Shown one piece after another: positions 55,457 through 63,466 of a stretch of DNA of 64,000 bases. Below the pieces are notes generated by a model, which was not told where the DNA came from, ran no database searches, and saw only the letters and a list, made by a program, of their open reading frames with translations. The DNA is from Hyphomicrobiales bacterium (GTDB lineage: Bacteria > Pseudomonadota > Alphaproteobacteria > Rhizobiales > Rhizobiaceae). Both the position numbers and the translations under genes were made by a program. The stretch's first letter is position 1. Each line of letters opens with the position of its first letter. The stretch spans positions 1 to 64,000 of the forward strand of contig UCIT01000029.1 in the NCBI GenBank assembly GCA_900472625.1, written 5' to 3'.

Positions 55457-56668
55457 TCAGCTTTTTTGCCGGCCTTCGGTCAGGAACAGCAGGAAGGCAA
55501 GGCTGGGGAAACAGAGGCCGATCCATGCCGTCATCGTCCAGCCGCCCGTCGCAAAGGCCCAACCGCCGATGGCCGAGCCGAGCGCGCCGCCAACGAAGAA
55601 GGTCGCCATGAACAGGCCGTTGAGACGGCTGCGGTGCTCCGGGCTGATCGCATAGATCGCCCGCTGGCCGACCACCAGATTGGTCGTTACCCCGAAATCC
55701 AGAATGATCGCGGCGGCTGTCAGCAATGTCAGCGCGAGCACCGAGCCGTCGGTGGCGAAGTGGCTGATCAGGAACGCGACGATGCCGCAGAGCATGGCCA
55801 TGGTGGAGGCGATCTTGCCGAGATTGCGGTCGGCAAGTCGGCCGGCGATCGGTGAGGCTATCGCACCGGCGGCGCCTGCCAGTGCGAACAGGGCGATGCC
55901 GTTCTGGGTCAGGCCGAAGGCCGGGCTTGCCAAGAGCAACGGCGTGGTGGTCCAGAACAGGCTGAACGCGCCGAACATGCCGGCCTGATAGAGGGCGCGG
56001 CGCTGCAAAATGCGGGAATGCAGGGCGAGGTGGGCCATCGACGCCAGCAGCGCGCCGTAGCTCATTCTCGTGTGCGGCATGCGGACCGGGAGCTTGATGC
56101 GCAACGTTGCGGCCAGCAGCAGCATGACCACGGCGGAGAGATAGTAGACGACGTGCCAGGAACTGGCCTGCGCGACGAAGCTGGCAACCGGCCGGGCGAG
56201 CATGATGCCGCAGAGCAGGCCGCTCATGACATTGCCGACGACGCGACCGCGCGAGGCGTCCGGCGCCATGTTGGCTGCGAAGGGAACCAGAACCTGGACC
56301 GCGACCGATCCCATGCCGATACAGAGCGAGGCAGTGAGGAAGAGCGTGGGTGTAGAGGAGAGGGCTGCGCCGATCAGAGCGACGGCGGCGAGCAGGATCA
56401 GGGTCAGCACCAGCCTGCGATTTTCCATGAGGTCACCAAGCGGCACGATCAACAGCAGACCGAGGCCGTAGCCGATCTGCGTCAGGGTGACGATCAGGCC
56501 GGTCGCGGCCGGGCTGAAACCGAGCGAGGTGCTGATCGGGCCGGCGAGCGGCTGGCCGTAGTATAGATTGGCAGCCACCAGCCCGCAGGCGGCGGCGAAC
56601 AGGAAGGTCATGAGGGGCGAGATCGTCGGCGCGGCGACTGTCTCGGGCGAGGCGGCTGAAAGGCTCAT
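55457..56668 (-). CDS. MFS transporter
   Basis: About 403 residues with twelve membrane segments (AACGLVAANLYYGQPLAGPI, LLIVPLGDLMENRRLVLTLI with the GD-x-x-x-R motif). It belongs to the drug-exporter-like MFS group. Transcribed from the same strand 99 bases after a TetR gene, probably its regulator. Substrate unknown. Confidence 0.9.
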   Translation of the reverse strand: MSLSAASPETVAAPTISPLMTFLFAAACGLVAANLYYGQPLAGPISTSLGFSPAATGLIVTLTQIGYGLGLLLIVPLGDLMENRRLVLTLILLAAVALIGAALSSTPTLFLTASLCIGMGSVAVQVLVPFAANMAPDASRGRVVGNVMSGLLCGIMLARPVASFVAQASSWHVVYYLSAVVMLLLAATLRIKLPVRMPHTRMSYGALLASMAHLALHSRILQRRALYQAGMFGAFSLFWTTTPLLLASPAFGLTQNGIALFALAGAAGAIASPIAGRLADRNLGKIASTMAMLCGIVAFLISHFATDGSVLALTLLTAAAIILDFGVTTNLVVGQRAIYAISPEHRSRLNGLFMATFFVGGALGSAIGGWAFATGGWTMTAWIGLCFPSLAFLLFLTEGRQKS

Positions 56669-56767
56669 GCTATGCTCCGATGGGGCGAACGGATGGGTGT
56701 TACGTTGTGTATGGCTAGGTTTCGAGGGCGCCTGGACACTGGGATGTTCAATTGTCGGGATGCCTGA

Positions 56768-57385
56768 TCAGGTGAGAAGCTTCATCGCCTGTTCGGCGAC
56801 GGTCGCCATGTCGGTCTCGCTGCGTCCGGTCTTGCCGACGACGCGCATGCCGGCGGTCAGGCACAGCAGGGCACGGGCGGTCACGGCGCTGTCGATCGCG
56901 GTTGAAATCGAGCCATCTTCCTGCCCGAGACGGATGAGATCGCGCAAATGGGTCTCATTGGCATCGAAGGCCGCGGCGACGCGTTGCGCGGCCTCCTTGT
57001 CGAAGATAGCCAGTTCATTGGCGCTGCCGACGACGAGACAGCCCTGGCGGCCGGACACGCCGTGCGACGAGATGGCGTAGGAGACAAGCAACTCGCGAAC
57101 CTTGTCACGGCCGCTGCCGACTTTGGCGAGACGGGTGTCCAGGAGATCGCGGCGGATGGCGCGGTAGTGATCGAAGGCGGCGAGGAAGACACCGCGCTTG
57201 TCCTTGAAGGCCTTGTAGACGCTGCCCGAGGTGAGTTCCATCGCCTCTGTCAGTTCGCTGATCGAGGCGGCGTGGTAGCCGCGCTCGGAAAAGACGCGAA
57301 GCGCCTTGGCGAGGGCTGCATCCATATCGAACGCACGCGGTCTGCCGCGGGTCCGACTGGTGGCATCGGATATTGCTGTGCTCAT
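56768..57385 (-). CDS. TetR family transcriptional regulator
   Basis: About 205 residues. The N-terminal helix-turn-helix reads ALRVFSERGYHAASISELTE, then AMELTSGSVYKAFKDKRGVF; the C-terminal domain has RQGCLVVGSANELA as in the NemR/AcrR-like group. A 16-base palindrome lies 15 bases upstream of its start, so it likely represses itself and the MFS gene behind it. Confidence 0.92.
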   Translation of the reverse strand: MSTAISDATSRTRGRPRAFDMDAALAKALRVFSERGYHAASISELTEAMELTSGSVYKAFKDKRGVFLAAFDHYRAIRRDLLDTRLAKVGSGRDKVRELLVSYAISSHGVSGRQGCLVVGSANELAIFDKEAAQRVAAAFDANETHLRDLIRLGQEDGSISTAIDSAVTARALLCLTAGMRVVGKTGRSETDMATVAEQAMKLLT

Positions 57386-57399
57386 GATCCGACTTATTA

Positions 57400-57415
57400 G
57401 GAAACGATCGTTTCC
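57400..57415. promoter_or_regulatory. TetR operator palindrome
   Basis: GGAAACGATCGTTTCC is a perfect 16-base palindrome immediately upstream of the TetR start codon. Operators of this size are usual for the family. Confidence 0.78.
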
Positions 57416-57446
57416 AAATCAAGCGAAACTTTTGCGTTTTGACAAT

Positions 57447-58364
57447 TTAGAGATCGAGTACCCAGGTCTGGCCGTTGAGTTCGGGACCGAACATCCTGTG
57501 CTTTTCCTCTGAGACAAGGCGGAAGCCGGCCTTGACATAGATGCTTCGGGCGGTGTGCAGGATGTCGTTGGTCCAGAGCGATATCTGCCGGTATCCCTTG
57601 GCTCTGGCGAAGCGGATGCATTCTGCCACCAGAGTCCTGCCGAGACCAAGGCCGCGGGCGGATTTGTCGATATAGAGCAGCCGTAGCTTGGCGATGCCGT
57701 CGCCGCCATTGGTGATCAGCACCGAGCCGATGTTGATGCCAGCGCGTTCGGCAATCCAGCAATATTCCATTTCCGGATCGAAACGATTGAGGAACTGTCC
57801 GGCGACTTCGGCGATCAGGCCTTCGAAGCGCATGTCCCAACCATACTCCTCCGTATACGCCCGCGCCTGGCTCTCGACGATCCAGCCGATATCACCGGGG
57901 CGGTGAGCGCGGATCATGGCGGGCGACGGCGTGGCGGCGGGATCGAGCAGGCTGCGGATCGTGTGCATGGCGTGGACGATACTCTGCGGTTCGCCAATGG
58001 CGAGGGGCTCGAATCGCTCGGCAAGCTGGGCATTCGATCGCCGGACGAGCTCATCGAACTGGATGAGTCCCCTATCGGTGACAACAGCGAACTGGCTGCG
58101 TCGATCCGTCGGATCTGGTCTGGTTTCGATCAGGCCATCGCTCTTGAAGCGCTTGAGGATTCGGCTCAGATAGGCCGGATCAAGCTGCAGATCACGTGCC
58201 AAGGCGACGGCGCTGATGCCGTCGTGGGAGCAGATCTCGAACAGGACGCGCGCATCCGTCAGGGTAAACGGCGTATCGAGATATGCCTTATTCAGAACGC
58301 CAATGAAATTTGTGTAGAAGCGGTTGAAATCGCGGGCAGCCTCGACGAGGGCGGAATCGGTCAT
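57447..58364 (-). CDS. MarR-GNAT fusion protein
   Basis: About 305 residues. Residues 1-140 are a MarR winged helix (FTLTDARVLFEICSHDGISA, VALARDLQLDPAYLSRILKR, DPTDRRSQFAVVTDRG); residues 150-305 are a GNAT acetyltransferase with the acetyl-CoA motif ARGLGLGRTLVAECIRFARA. Such fusions are known. A palindrome covers its promoter. Target of acetylation unknown. Confidence 0.92.
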   Translation of the reverse strand: MTDSALVEAARDFNRFYTNFIGVLNKAYLDTPFTLTDARVLFEICSHDGISAVALARDLQLDPAYLSRILKRFKSDGLIETRPDPTDRRSQFAVVTDRGLIQFDELVRRSNAQLAERFEPLAIGEPQSIVHAMHTIRSLLDPAATPSPAMIRAHRPGDIGWIVESQARAYTEEYGWDMRFEGLIAEVAGQFLNRFDPEMEYCWIAERAGINIGSVLITNGGDGIAKLRLLYIDKSARGLGLGRTLVAECIRFARAKGYRQISLWTNDILHTARSIYVKAGFRLVSEEKHRMFGPELNGQTWVLDL

Positions 58365-58403
58365 GGGTCAATCTCCTGATCGGAGACTTTGTCATTCATG
58401 TCT

Positions 58404-58416
58404 TTGACTGAGTCAA
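58404..58416. promoter_or_regulatory. MarR operator over -35 region
   Basis: TTGACT-G-AGTCAA is a perfect 6-base inverted repeat. The TTGACT is also a -35 hexamer on the minus strand, with GACAAA 17 bases downstream, so binding would block the promoter of the MarR-GNAT gene. Confidence 0.65.
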
Positions 58417-58634
58417 CTAAATTGGATTGGCGCGGGTTTCGTTTAATACGTTATTTTCTGCTGGCCGAACCGCGGGGATTTGACGATGCGATCGCCTTTG
58501 GCGAGCGAAGACGTGGCGCGCTGTTTGGTCGCACGGTCCTTCGTGCAGGTTAGCTATGCGGAAACGGTGGTTGAAACGCCGGTGCTTTAAATGACATTGG
58601 TCAATTCTTGTGCAAACTATAAAAAGGGTAGTTT

Positions 58635-59897
58635 ATGGCTGATCACCATGTCGTTGTCGTCGGTGGGGGCTTCGGTGGCCTGCAGCTGGTAAACGACCTG
58701 AAGGGCGCGGGCGTTCGCATCACGCTTGTCGACCGGCGCAACCATCACCTGTTCCAGCCATTGCTCTACCAAGTCGCCACGACCATCCTCTCGACATCCG
58801 AGATCGCCTGGCCGATCCGCCATCTCTATGCCGACCGGCCCGATGTGACGACGCTGCTCGGCGATGTCTCGGGCGTCGATGCTGCAACGAAAGAAGTGAC
58901 GCTGCGTGATGGCAACGTGCTCCGCTACGATACGCTCGTTCTCGCCACCGGCGCGACGCATGCCTATTTCGGCCGTGACGAGTGGGAGCCCGTGGCGCCC
59001 GGTCTGAAAACGCTCGAGGATGCGACGACCATCCGACGGCGCGTTCTTATGGCATTCGAACAGGCGGAAACCGCCCAGGACGCGGCCACGCGCGAGGCCT
59101 TGCTGACCTTCATCATCGTCGGTGCCGGCCCGACCGGCGTGGAACTTGCCGGCATCATCGCCGAGCTGGCGCACAAGACGCTGCCGAAGGAATTCCGCAA
59201 CATCGATACGCGCACCGCGAAGGTGATGCTCGTCGAGGCCGGCCCGCGCGTGCTGCCGACGTTCGTTCCCGAGCTTTCAGACTATGCGTTGAAGGCGCTG
59301 AACGATCTCGGCGTGCAGGTGCGCCTCGGCAAGCCGGTCACGCAGTGCACGGCCGAGGGCGTTCAGATCGGCGAGGAGTTCATTCCGTGCCGGACGATCA
59401 GCTGGGCCGCCGGCGTACAGGCGTCGCCGGCCGCGAAGTGGTTGGGCATACCGGCAGACCGGGCAGGGCGCGCGATCGTCGAGAAGGACCTCACGGCGCC
59501 GGGCCTGCCGGATGTTTTCGTCATCGGCGATACGGCCTCGGTAATGCAGGAGAGCGGTGCTCCTGTGCCGGGTGTGGCGCCAGCTGCCAAGCAGCAGGGT
59601 GGCTACGCAGCCAAGGTGATCCGCGCGCGCCTGACCGGCAAGGCACCACCGGTGTTTCACTATCGCCATCAGGGAAGCCTGGCGACCATCGGGCGGAGTG
59701 CGGCGATCGCCGATTTCGGCCGGATAAAGCTCAAGGGCGGACTTGCCTGGTGGATCTGGGGAATCGCCCATATCTACTTCCTGATCGGCACGCGTTCGCG
59801 CTTTGCCGTCGCCTGGAGCTGGTTGTGGATCTTCCTGACGCACCAGCACAGCGCGCGCCTGATTACGCAGCGCGAGACCATTCCCGATAAGAAATAG
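58635..59897 (+). CDS. ndh: NADH dehydrogenase type II (NDH-2)
   Basis: Single-subunit, non-proton-pumping NADH:quinone oxidoreductase, about 420 residues. FAD motif VVVVGGGFGGLQLVNDL, NADH motif FIIVGAGPTGVELAGIIAEL, FVIGDTASVMQ near the C-terminal third, and a C-terminal amphipathic membrane anchor (LAWWIWGIAHIYFLIGTRSR). AAGGG precedes the ATG. Monocistronic. Confidence 0.93.
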   Translation: MADHHVVVVGGGFGGLQLVNDLKGAGVRITLVDRRNHHLFQPLLYQVATTILSTSEIAWPIRHLYADRPDVTTLLGDVSGVDAATKEVTLRDGNVLRYDTLVLATGATHAYFGRDEWEPVAPGLKTLEDATTIRRRVLMAFEQAETAQDAATREALLTFIIVGAGPTGVELAGIIAELAHKTLPKEFRNIDTRTAKVMLVEAGPRVLPTFVPELSDYALKALNDLGVQVRLGKPVTQCTAEGVQIGEEFIPCRTISWAAGVQASPAAKWLGIPADRAGRAIVEKDLTAPGLPDVFVIGDTASVMQESGAPVPGVAPAAKQQGGYAAKVIRARLTGKAPPVFHYRHQGSLATIGRSAAIADFGRIKLKGGLAWWIWGIAHIYFLIGTRSRFAVAWSWLWIFLTHQHSARLITQRETIPDKK

Positions 59898-59989
59898 ACT
59901 ATCGGTCGAACGCGCTCAAAAATGAAATCCCGCCAGAGAAGGCGAGGTTTCGATTCATTGTGCACTTGGCCCTTCGGTCTTGGCTCTGG

Positions 59990-61033
59990 TCAGCCGAGAG
60001 AGGCGATGTCGATGACGAAGCGGTAGCGGACATCGCTCTTGAGGACGCGCTCATAGGCTTCGTTGATGTCCTTGATGTCGATCTTCTCGATCTCCGACAC
60101 GATGTTGTGCTTGGCGCAGAAATCCAGCATCTCCTGGGTTTCCTTGATCGAGCCGATACCGGAGCCGGCAAGCGCCTTGCGGCCGCCGATGACCGAGAAG
60201 GCGTGAACGGGGGCAGGGTGCTCCGGCGCGCCGACCAGCACCATGGTGCCGTCGACCTTGAGCAGGCCGAGATAGGCGTTCCAATCGATAGCAACGCCGA
60301 CGGTGCAGATGATCAGGTCGAAGGTGCCGGCGAGTTGCTTGAAGGTCTCGGCATCCGAGGTGGCGTAGTATTCCTTGGCGCCGAGCTTCAGGCCGTCTTC
60401 CTTCTTCGACAGCGACTGCGAGAGAACGGTGATATCGGCGCCCATAGCCGCACCGATCTTGACGCCCATGTGGCCGAGGCCGCCCATTCCGACGATCGCC
60501 ACCTTCTTGCCGGGGCCGGCCTTCCAGTGCGACAGCGGCGAATAGAGCGTAATGCCGGCGCAAAGCAGCGGCGCGCCAGAATCGAGCGGGATGTTTTCGG
60601 GGAAGGACAAGACGTAGCCTTCCTTGACGACGATCGAATCCGAATAGCCGCCATAGGTCGGCGTGCTGCCGTCGGCCTCGACATCGTTGTAGGTTCCGAC
60701 GATGCCCGGGAGATACTGCTCTATATCGACGTTGCGCTCGGGCAGGCCGACGCAGGAGTTGACGAAGCAGCCAACGCCGACATGGTCGCCGACCTTGAAC
60801 CTGGTGACCTTGGCGCCGACAGCCGACACCACGCCGGCAACCTCGTGGCCGGGGACCATAGGGTACTTCGAATTGCCCCATTCGTTGCGGGCCTGGTGGA
60901 TATCCGAGTGGCAGACACCGCAATATTTGACCGAGATCACGACATCGTCGTCATTCGGTTCGCGGCGTTCGAAATTGAAGGGGGTCAGTGGTTTGGACGC
61001 GTCCGTTGCCGCGTAGCCTTTTGCAATAGCCAT
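59990..61033 (-). CDS. NAD(P)-dependent alcohol dehydrogenase A (tandem paralogue)
   Basis: Zinc medium-chain dehydrogenase of about 348 residues, cinnamyl-alcohol/YahK group. Catalytic zinc ligands lie in GVCHSDIH and PGHEVAG; the NADP fold has VAIVGMGGLGHMGVKIGAAM. The structural-zinc loop reads CFVNSCVGLPERNVDIEQYL, retaining only two of the usual Cys, so this zinc is probably lost. It is a close copy of the gene at 61196-62242, including the upstream repeat. Confidence 0.93.
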   Translation of the reverse strand: MAIAKGYAATDASKPLTPFNFERREPNDDDVVISVKYCGVCHSDIHQARNEWGNSKYPMVPGHEVAGVVSAVGAKVTRFKVGDHVGVGCFVNSCVGLPERNVDIEQYLPGIVGTYNDVEADGSTPTYGGYSDSIVVKEGYVLSFPENIPLDSGAPLLCAGITLYSPLSHWKAGPGKKVAIVGMGGLGHMGVKIGAAMGADITVLSQSLSKKEDGLKLGAKEYYATSDAETFKQLAGTFDLIICTVGVAIDWNAYLGLLKVDGTMVLVGAPEHPAPVHAFSVIGGRKALAGSGIGSIKETQEMLDFCAKHNIVSEIEKIDIKDINEAYERVLKSDVRYRFVIDIASLG

Positions 61034-61105
61034 CTCATCGTCCTTTGGATTCGATCGGGAATTGAACGCGAGGACTATGCGCCACAAGCGCCGGCCGCGT
61101 TAGCG

Positions 61106-61133
61106 CGATTCTCCGGGCTTTTTGCCCGATCCT
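61106..61133. promoter_or_regulatory. AraC-type operator, copy at dehydrogenase A
   Basis: CGATTCT (61106-61112) and CGATCCT (61127-61133) are direct repeats 21 bases apart, within a stretch conserved with the copy at 62319-62346. Spacing of two helical turns is typical of AraC-family sites. Confidence 0.65.
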
Positions 61134-61142
61134 GCAAACACG

Positions 61143-61172
61143 AAAAAGGCGGCACCTGATGGAGCCGCCTTT
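61143..61172 (-). terminator. rho-independent terminator after dehydrogenase B
   Basis: On the minus strand, AAAGGCGGC, loop, GCCGCCTTT with a trailing T run. It lies 24 bases beyond the dehydrogenase B stop, so the two dehydrogenases have separate transcripts. Confidence 0.82.
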
Positions 61173-61195
61173 CGATTGGTTTTGAGCTGTTAGCT

Positions 61196-62242
61196 TCAGG
61201 CTGCCAGCGAGGCAATGTCGATGACGAAGCGGTAGCGCACGTCGCTCTTGAGAACGCGTTCGTAGGCTTCGTTGACGTCTTGGATGTTGATCTTCTCGAT
61301 TTCCGAGACAATGTTGTGCTTGCCGCAGAAATCCAGCATTTCCTGGGTTTCCTTGATCGAGCCGATCATCGAGCCGGAGAGGCTCTTGCGGCCCGGGATC
61401 AGCGAGAAGGCGTGAACCGGGATCGCATGCTCAGGGGCGCCGACGATGACCATCGAGCCGTTGACCTTGAGCAGGCCGAGATAGGCGTTCCAGTCGATCG
61501 CGACACCTGCGGTGCAGATGATGAGATCGAAGGTGCCGGCGAGCTTCTCGAACGTCGAAGCATCTGACGTCGCATAGTATTCCTTGGCACCGAGCTTCAG
61601 GCCATCTTCCTTCTTGGAAAGCGTCTGGCTGAGAACGGTGATATCGGCACCCATGGCTGCGCCGATCTTGACGCCCATGTGGCCAAGGCCGCCCATGCCG
61701 ACGATCGCGACCTTCTTGCCGGGACCGGCCTTCCAGTAGTGCAGCGGCGAGTACAGCGTGATGCCGGCGCAGAGCAGCGGTGCGGCACCGTCGAGCGGCA
61801 GGTTTTCCGGGATCGACAGGACATAGCCTTCCTTGACGACGATCGAGTCGGAATAGCCGCCCTGGGTTGCGGTCTTGCCGTCGGCTTCGACGCTGTTGTA
61901 GGTCTGCACGAGGCCCGGCATGTAGTGTTCGTTGTCGAGGTCGCGGTTGGCGCAGCCGACGCAGCTGTCGACGAAGCAGCCGACGCCGACATGGTCGCCG
62001 ACCTTGAACTTGGTGACGTTGGCGCCGACGGCCGACACGATACCGGCGATTTCGTGGCCAGGGACGATTGGATAGACGGCATTCTTCCATTCGTTGCGAA
62101 CGGTGTGAATGTCGGAATGGCAGATGCCGGCAAACTTGATGTCGATGACGACGTCGTCCGCATTCGGTTCCCGACGCTCGAAGGTGAACGGCGTCAGCGG
62201 CTTGGAGGCGTCTGTAGCAGCATAGCCTTTTGCGATAGCCAT
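61196..62242 (-). CDS. NAD(P)-dependent alcohol dehydrogenase B (tandem paralogue)
   Basis: About 348 residues, very similar to dehydrogenase A along its whole length (same MAIAKGYAATDASKPLTPF opening). Catalytic-zinc motifs GICHSDIH and PGHEIAG and NADP motif VAIVGMGGLGHMGVKIG. The structural-zinc loop CFVDSCVGCANRDLDNEHYM keeps three Cys, but the later two ligands are Arg and Met. Divergent from an AraC gene. Likely detoxifies aldehydes; substrate unknown. Confidence 0.93.
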   Translation of the reverse strand: MAIAKGYAATDASKPLTPFTFERREPNADDVVIDIKFAGICHSDIHTVRNEWKNAVYPIVPGHEIAGIVSAVGANVTKFKVGDHVGVGCFVDSCVGCANRDLDNEHYMPGLVQTYNSVEADGKTATQGGYSDSIVVKEGYVLSIPENLPLDGAAPLLCAGITLYSPLHYWKAGPGKKVAIVGMGGLGHMGVKIGAAMGADITVLSQTLSKKEDGLKLGAKEYYATSDASTFEKLAGTFDLIICTAGVAIDWNAYLGLLKVNGSMVIVGAPEHAIPVHAFSLIPGRKSLSGSMIGSIKETQEMLDFCGKHNIVSEIEKINIQDVNEAYERVLKSDVRYRFVIDIASLAA

Positions 62243-62318
62243 GGGAAAACTCCATATTTTCTTGGGGGTGGTTCGGACGAGGGCACTTATGCCGTAAAGG
62301 CCGCCCGAGGCGTTAGAG

Positions 62319-62346
62319 CGATCCTCTTGCGTTTTTGCACGATCCT
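62319..62346. promoter_or_regulatory. AraC-type operator, copy at dehydrogenase B / araC
   Basis: CGATCCT (62319-62325) and CGATCCT (62340-62346) are exact direct repeats 21 bases apart, lying in the space between dehydrogenase B and the AraC gene. Flanks GCGTTAG and TGCAAA are shared with the site at 61106-61133. Confidence 0.7.
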
Positions 62347-62444
62347 GCAAATGTCGACGCGGCGGCTGCTTGCGCTGAGCCAGTTCCATTCTACATAAGC
62401 AGTCGCGACGCCACCGACGCCGTTCTCACCGGAAAGTTTGCCCG

Positions 62445-63347
62445 ATGACCCTGCCTTTCAATCGCTACCAGGAGATCGTCTCGATCGCCGCTCGTTATAT
62501 ATCCGGCGACGGGGCGGTACAGACCGGCATCGACGGGCTGGGTATCAGTCGCCGATCGACCCCGAGCGCTCCGTGCCACAGCAGCTATCAACCATGCTTC
62601 GCCATGGTGATCCAAGGGGCAAAGAGCCTGCAGCTGGGCACCGATACCATCAACTACGGTGCCGGCGACTATCTGCTGACCTCGCTGGATTTGCCGGTCG
62701 CCTGGCGCGTGGTCGAGGCGAGTAGCGAGGTTCCACACTTTTGCATCACGCTCGCCATCAACAAAGAAAAGCTGCTTCATCTTCTCAGCCTGTCCACGGT
62801 GCAGCGCGCAGCCGCGCCACCGTCGCGTCAACGCGGTATCGTCGTCAATGCCGCGACGCCGGAGCTTCTCGATGCCGCCGTGCGGCTTCTGCGCTTGCTT
62901 GATCGTCCGGCGGACATTCCGGTGATGGCGCCACTGATCGAGCAGGAGATCCTCTATCGCATCCTGAGCGGACCGGCCGGCGATCAACTCATCGACATGG
63001 TGATCGCCGACAGTCAGGGCCATCGCATCTCCCGCGCCATCGCATGGCTGCGCGAGAATTTCGCCCGAACGCTGCGCGTCGAGGAACTGGCGGAGTACGT
63101 CAACATGAGCGTCTCGTCGTTCCATCATCATTTCAAGACAATCACGGCGATGACGCCGGTCCAGTACCAGAAGCAGATCCGGCTGCACGAGGCTCGGCGG
63201 CTGATGCTGATCGAGCGGCTGGATGCTGGCACCGCCGGGCACCGGGTCGGGTATCAGAGCCCGTCGCAGTTCAGTCGCGAATATAGCCGCCTCTACGGAC
63301 TGTCGCCGGCGCGTGACGTCGATGCCGTTCTAAACGCTGCCGAATAA
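62445..63347 (+). CDS. AraC family regulator of the dehydrogenases
   Basis: About 300 residues. An AraC_N sensor (residues about 15-165, with PCHSSYQPCFAMVIQGAKSL) as in E. coli YqhC, which activates the aldehyde reductase yqhD. The double helix-turn-helix has LRVEELAEYVNMSVSSFHHH and GHRVGYQSPSQFSREYSRLY. Divergent from dehydrogenase B, with repeated operators at both paralogues. Confidence 0.92.
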   Translation: MTLPFNRYQEIVSIAARYISGDGAVQTGIDGLGISRRSTPSAPCHSSYQPCFAMVIQGAKSLQLGTDTINYGAGDYLLTSLDLPVAWRVVEASSEVPHFCITLAINKEKLLHLLSLSTVQRAAAPPSRQRGIVVNAATPELLDAAVRLLRLLDRPADIPVMAPLIEQEILYRILSGPAGDQLIDMVIADSQGHRISRAIAWLRENFARTLRVEELAEYVNMSVSSFHHHFKTITAMTPVQYQKQIRLHEARRLMLIERLDAGTAGHRVGYQSPSQFSREYSRLYGLSPARDVDAVLNAAE

Positions 63348-63394
63348 ACGGGCGATACACGCCGAAAATTTATACAATCCGTCATTTCCGCCTC

Positions 63395-63424
63395 TTGACG
63401 GGTGGTGGAGTTTGCAGCATAAAG
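63395..63424 (+). promoter_or_regulatory. promoter of terminal TetR gene
   Basis: CTTGAC (63395-63400), 18-base spacer, CATAAA (63419-63424), a good alphaproteobacterial sigma-70 match. Transcription would start near 63431, at the edge of the operator palindrome. Confidence 0.6.
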
Positions 63425-63434
63425 CGCACGAACC

Positions 63435-63448
63435 GTACCGTACGGTAC
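63435..63448. promoter_or_regulatory. palindrome ahead of terminal TetR gene
   Basis: GTACCGTACGGTAC is a perfect 14-base palindrome just downstream of the predicted start site and 19 bases before the GTG start, placed to block transcription. Confidence 0.7.
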
Positions 63449-63466
63449 CCATCGGGAGCTTATGTC

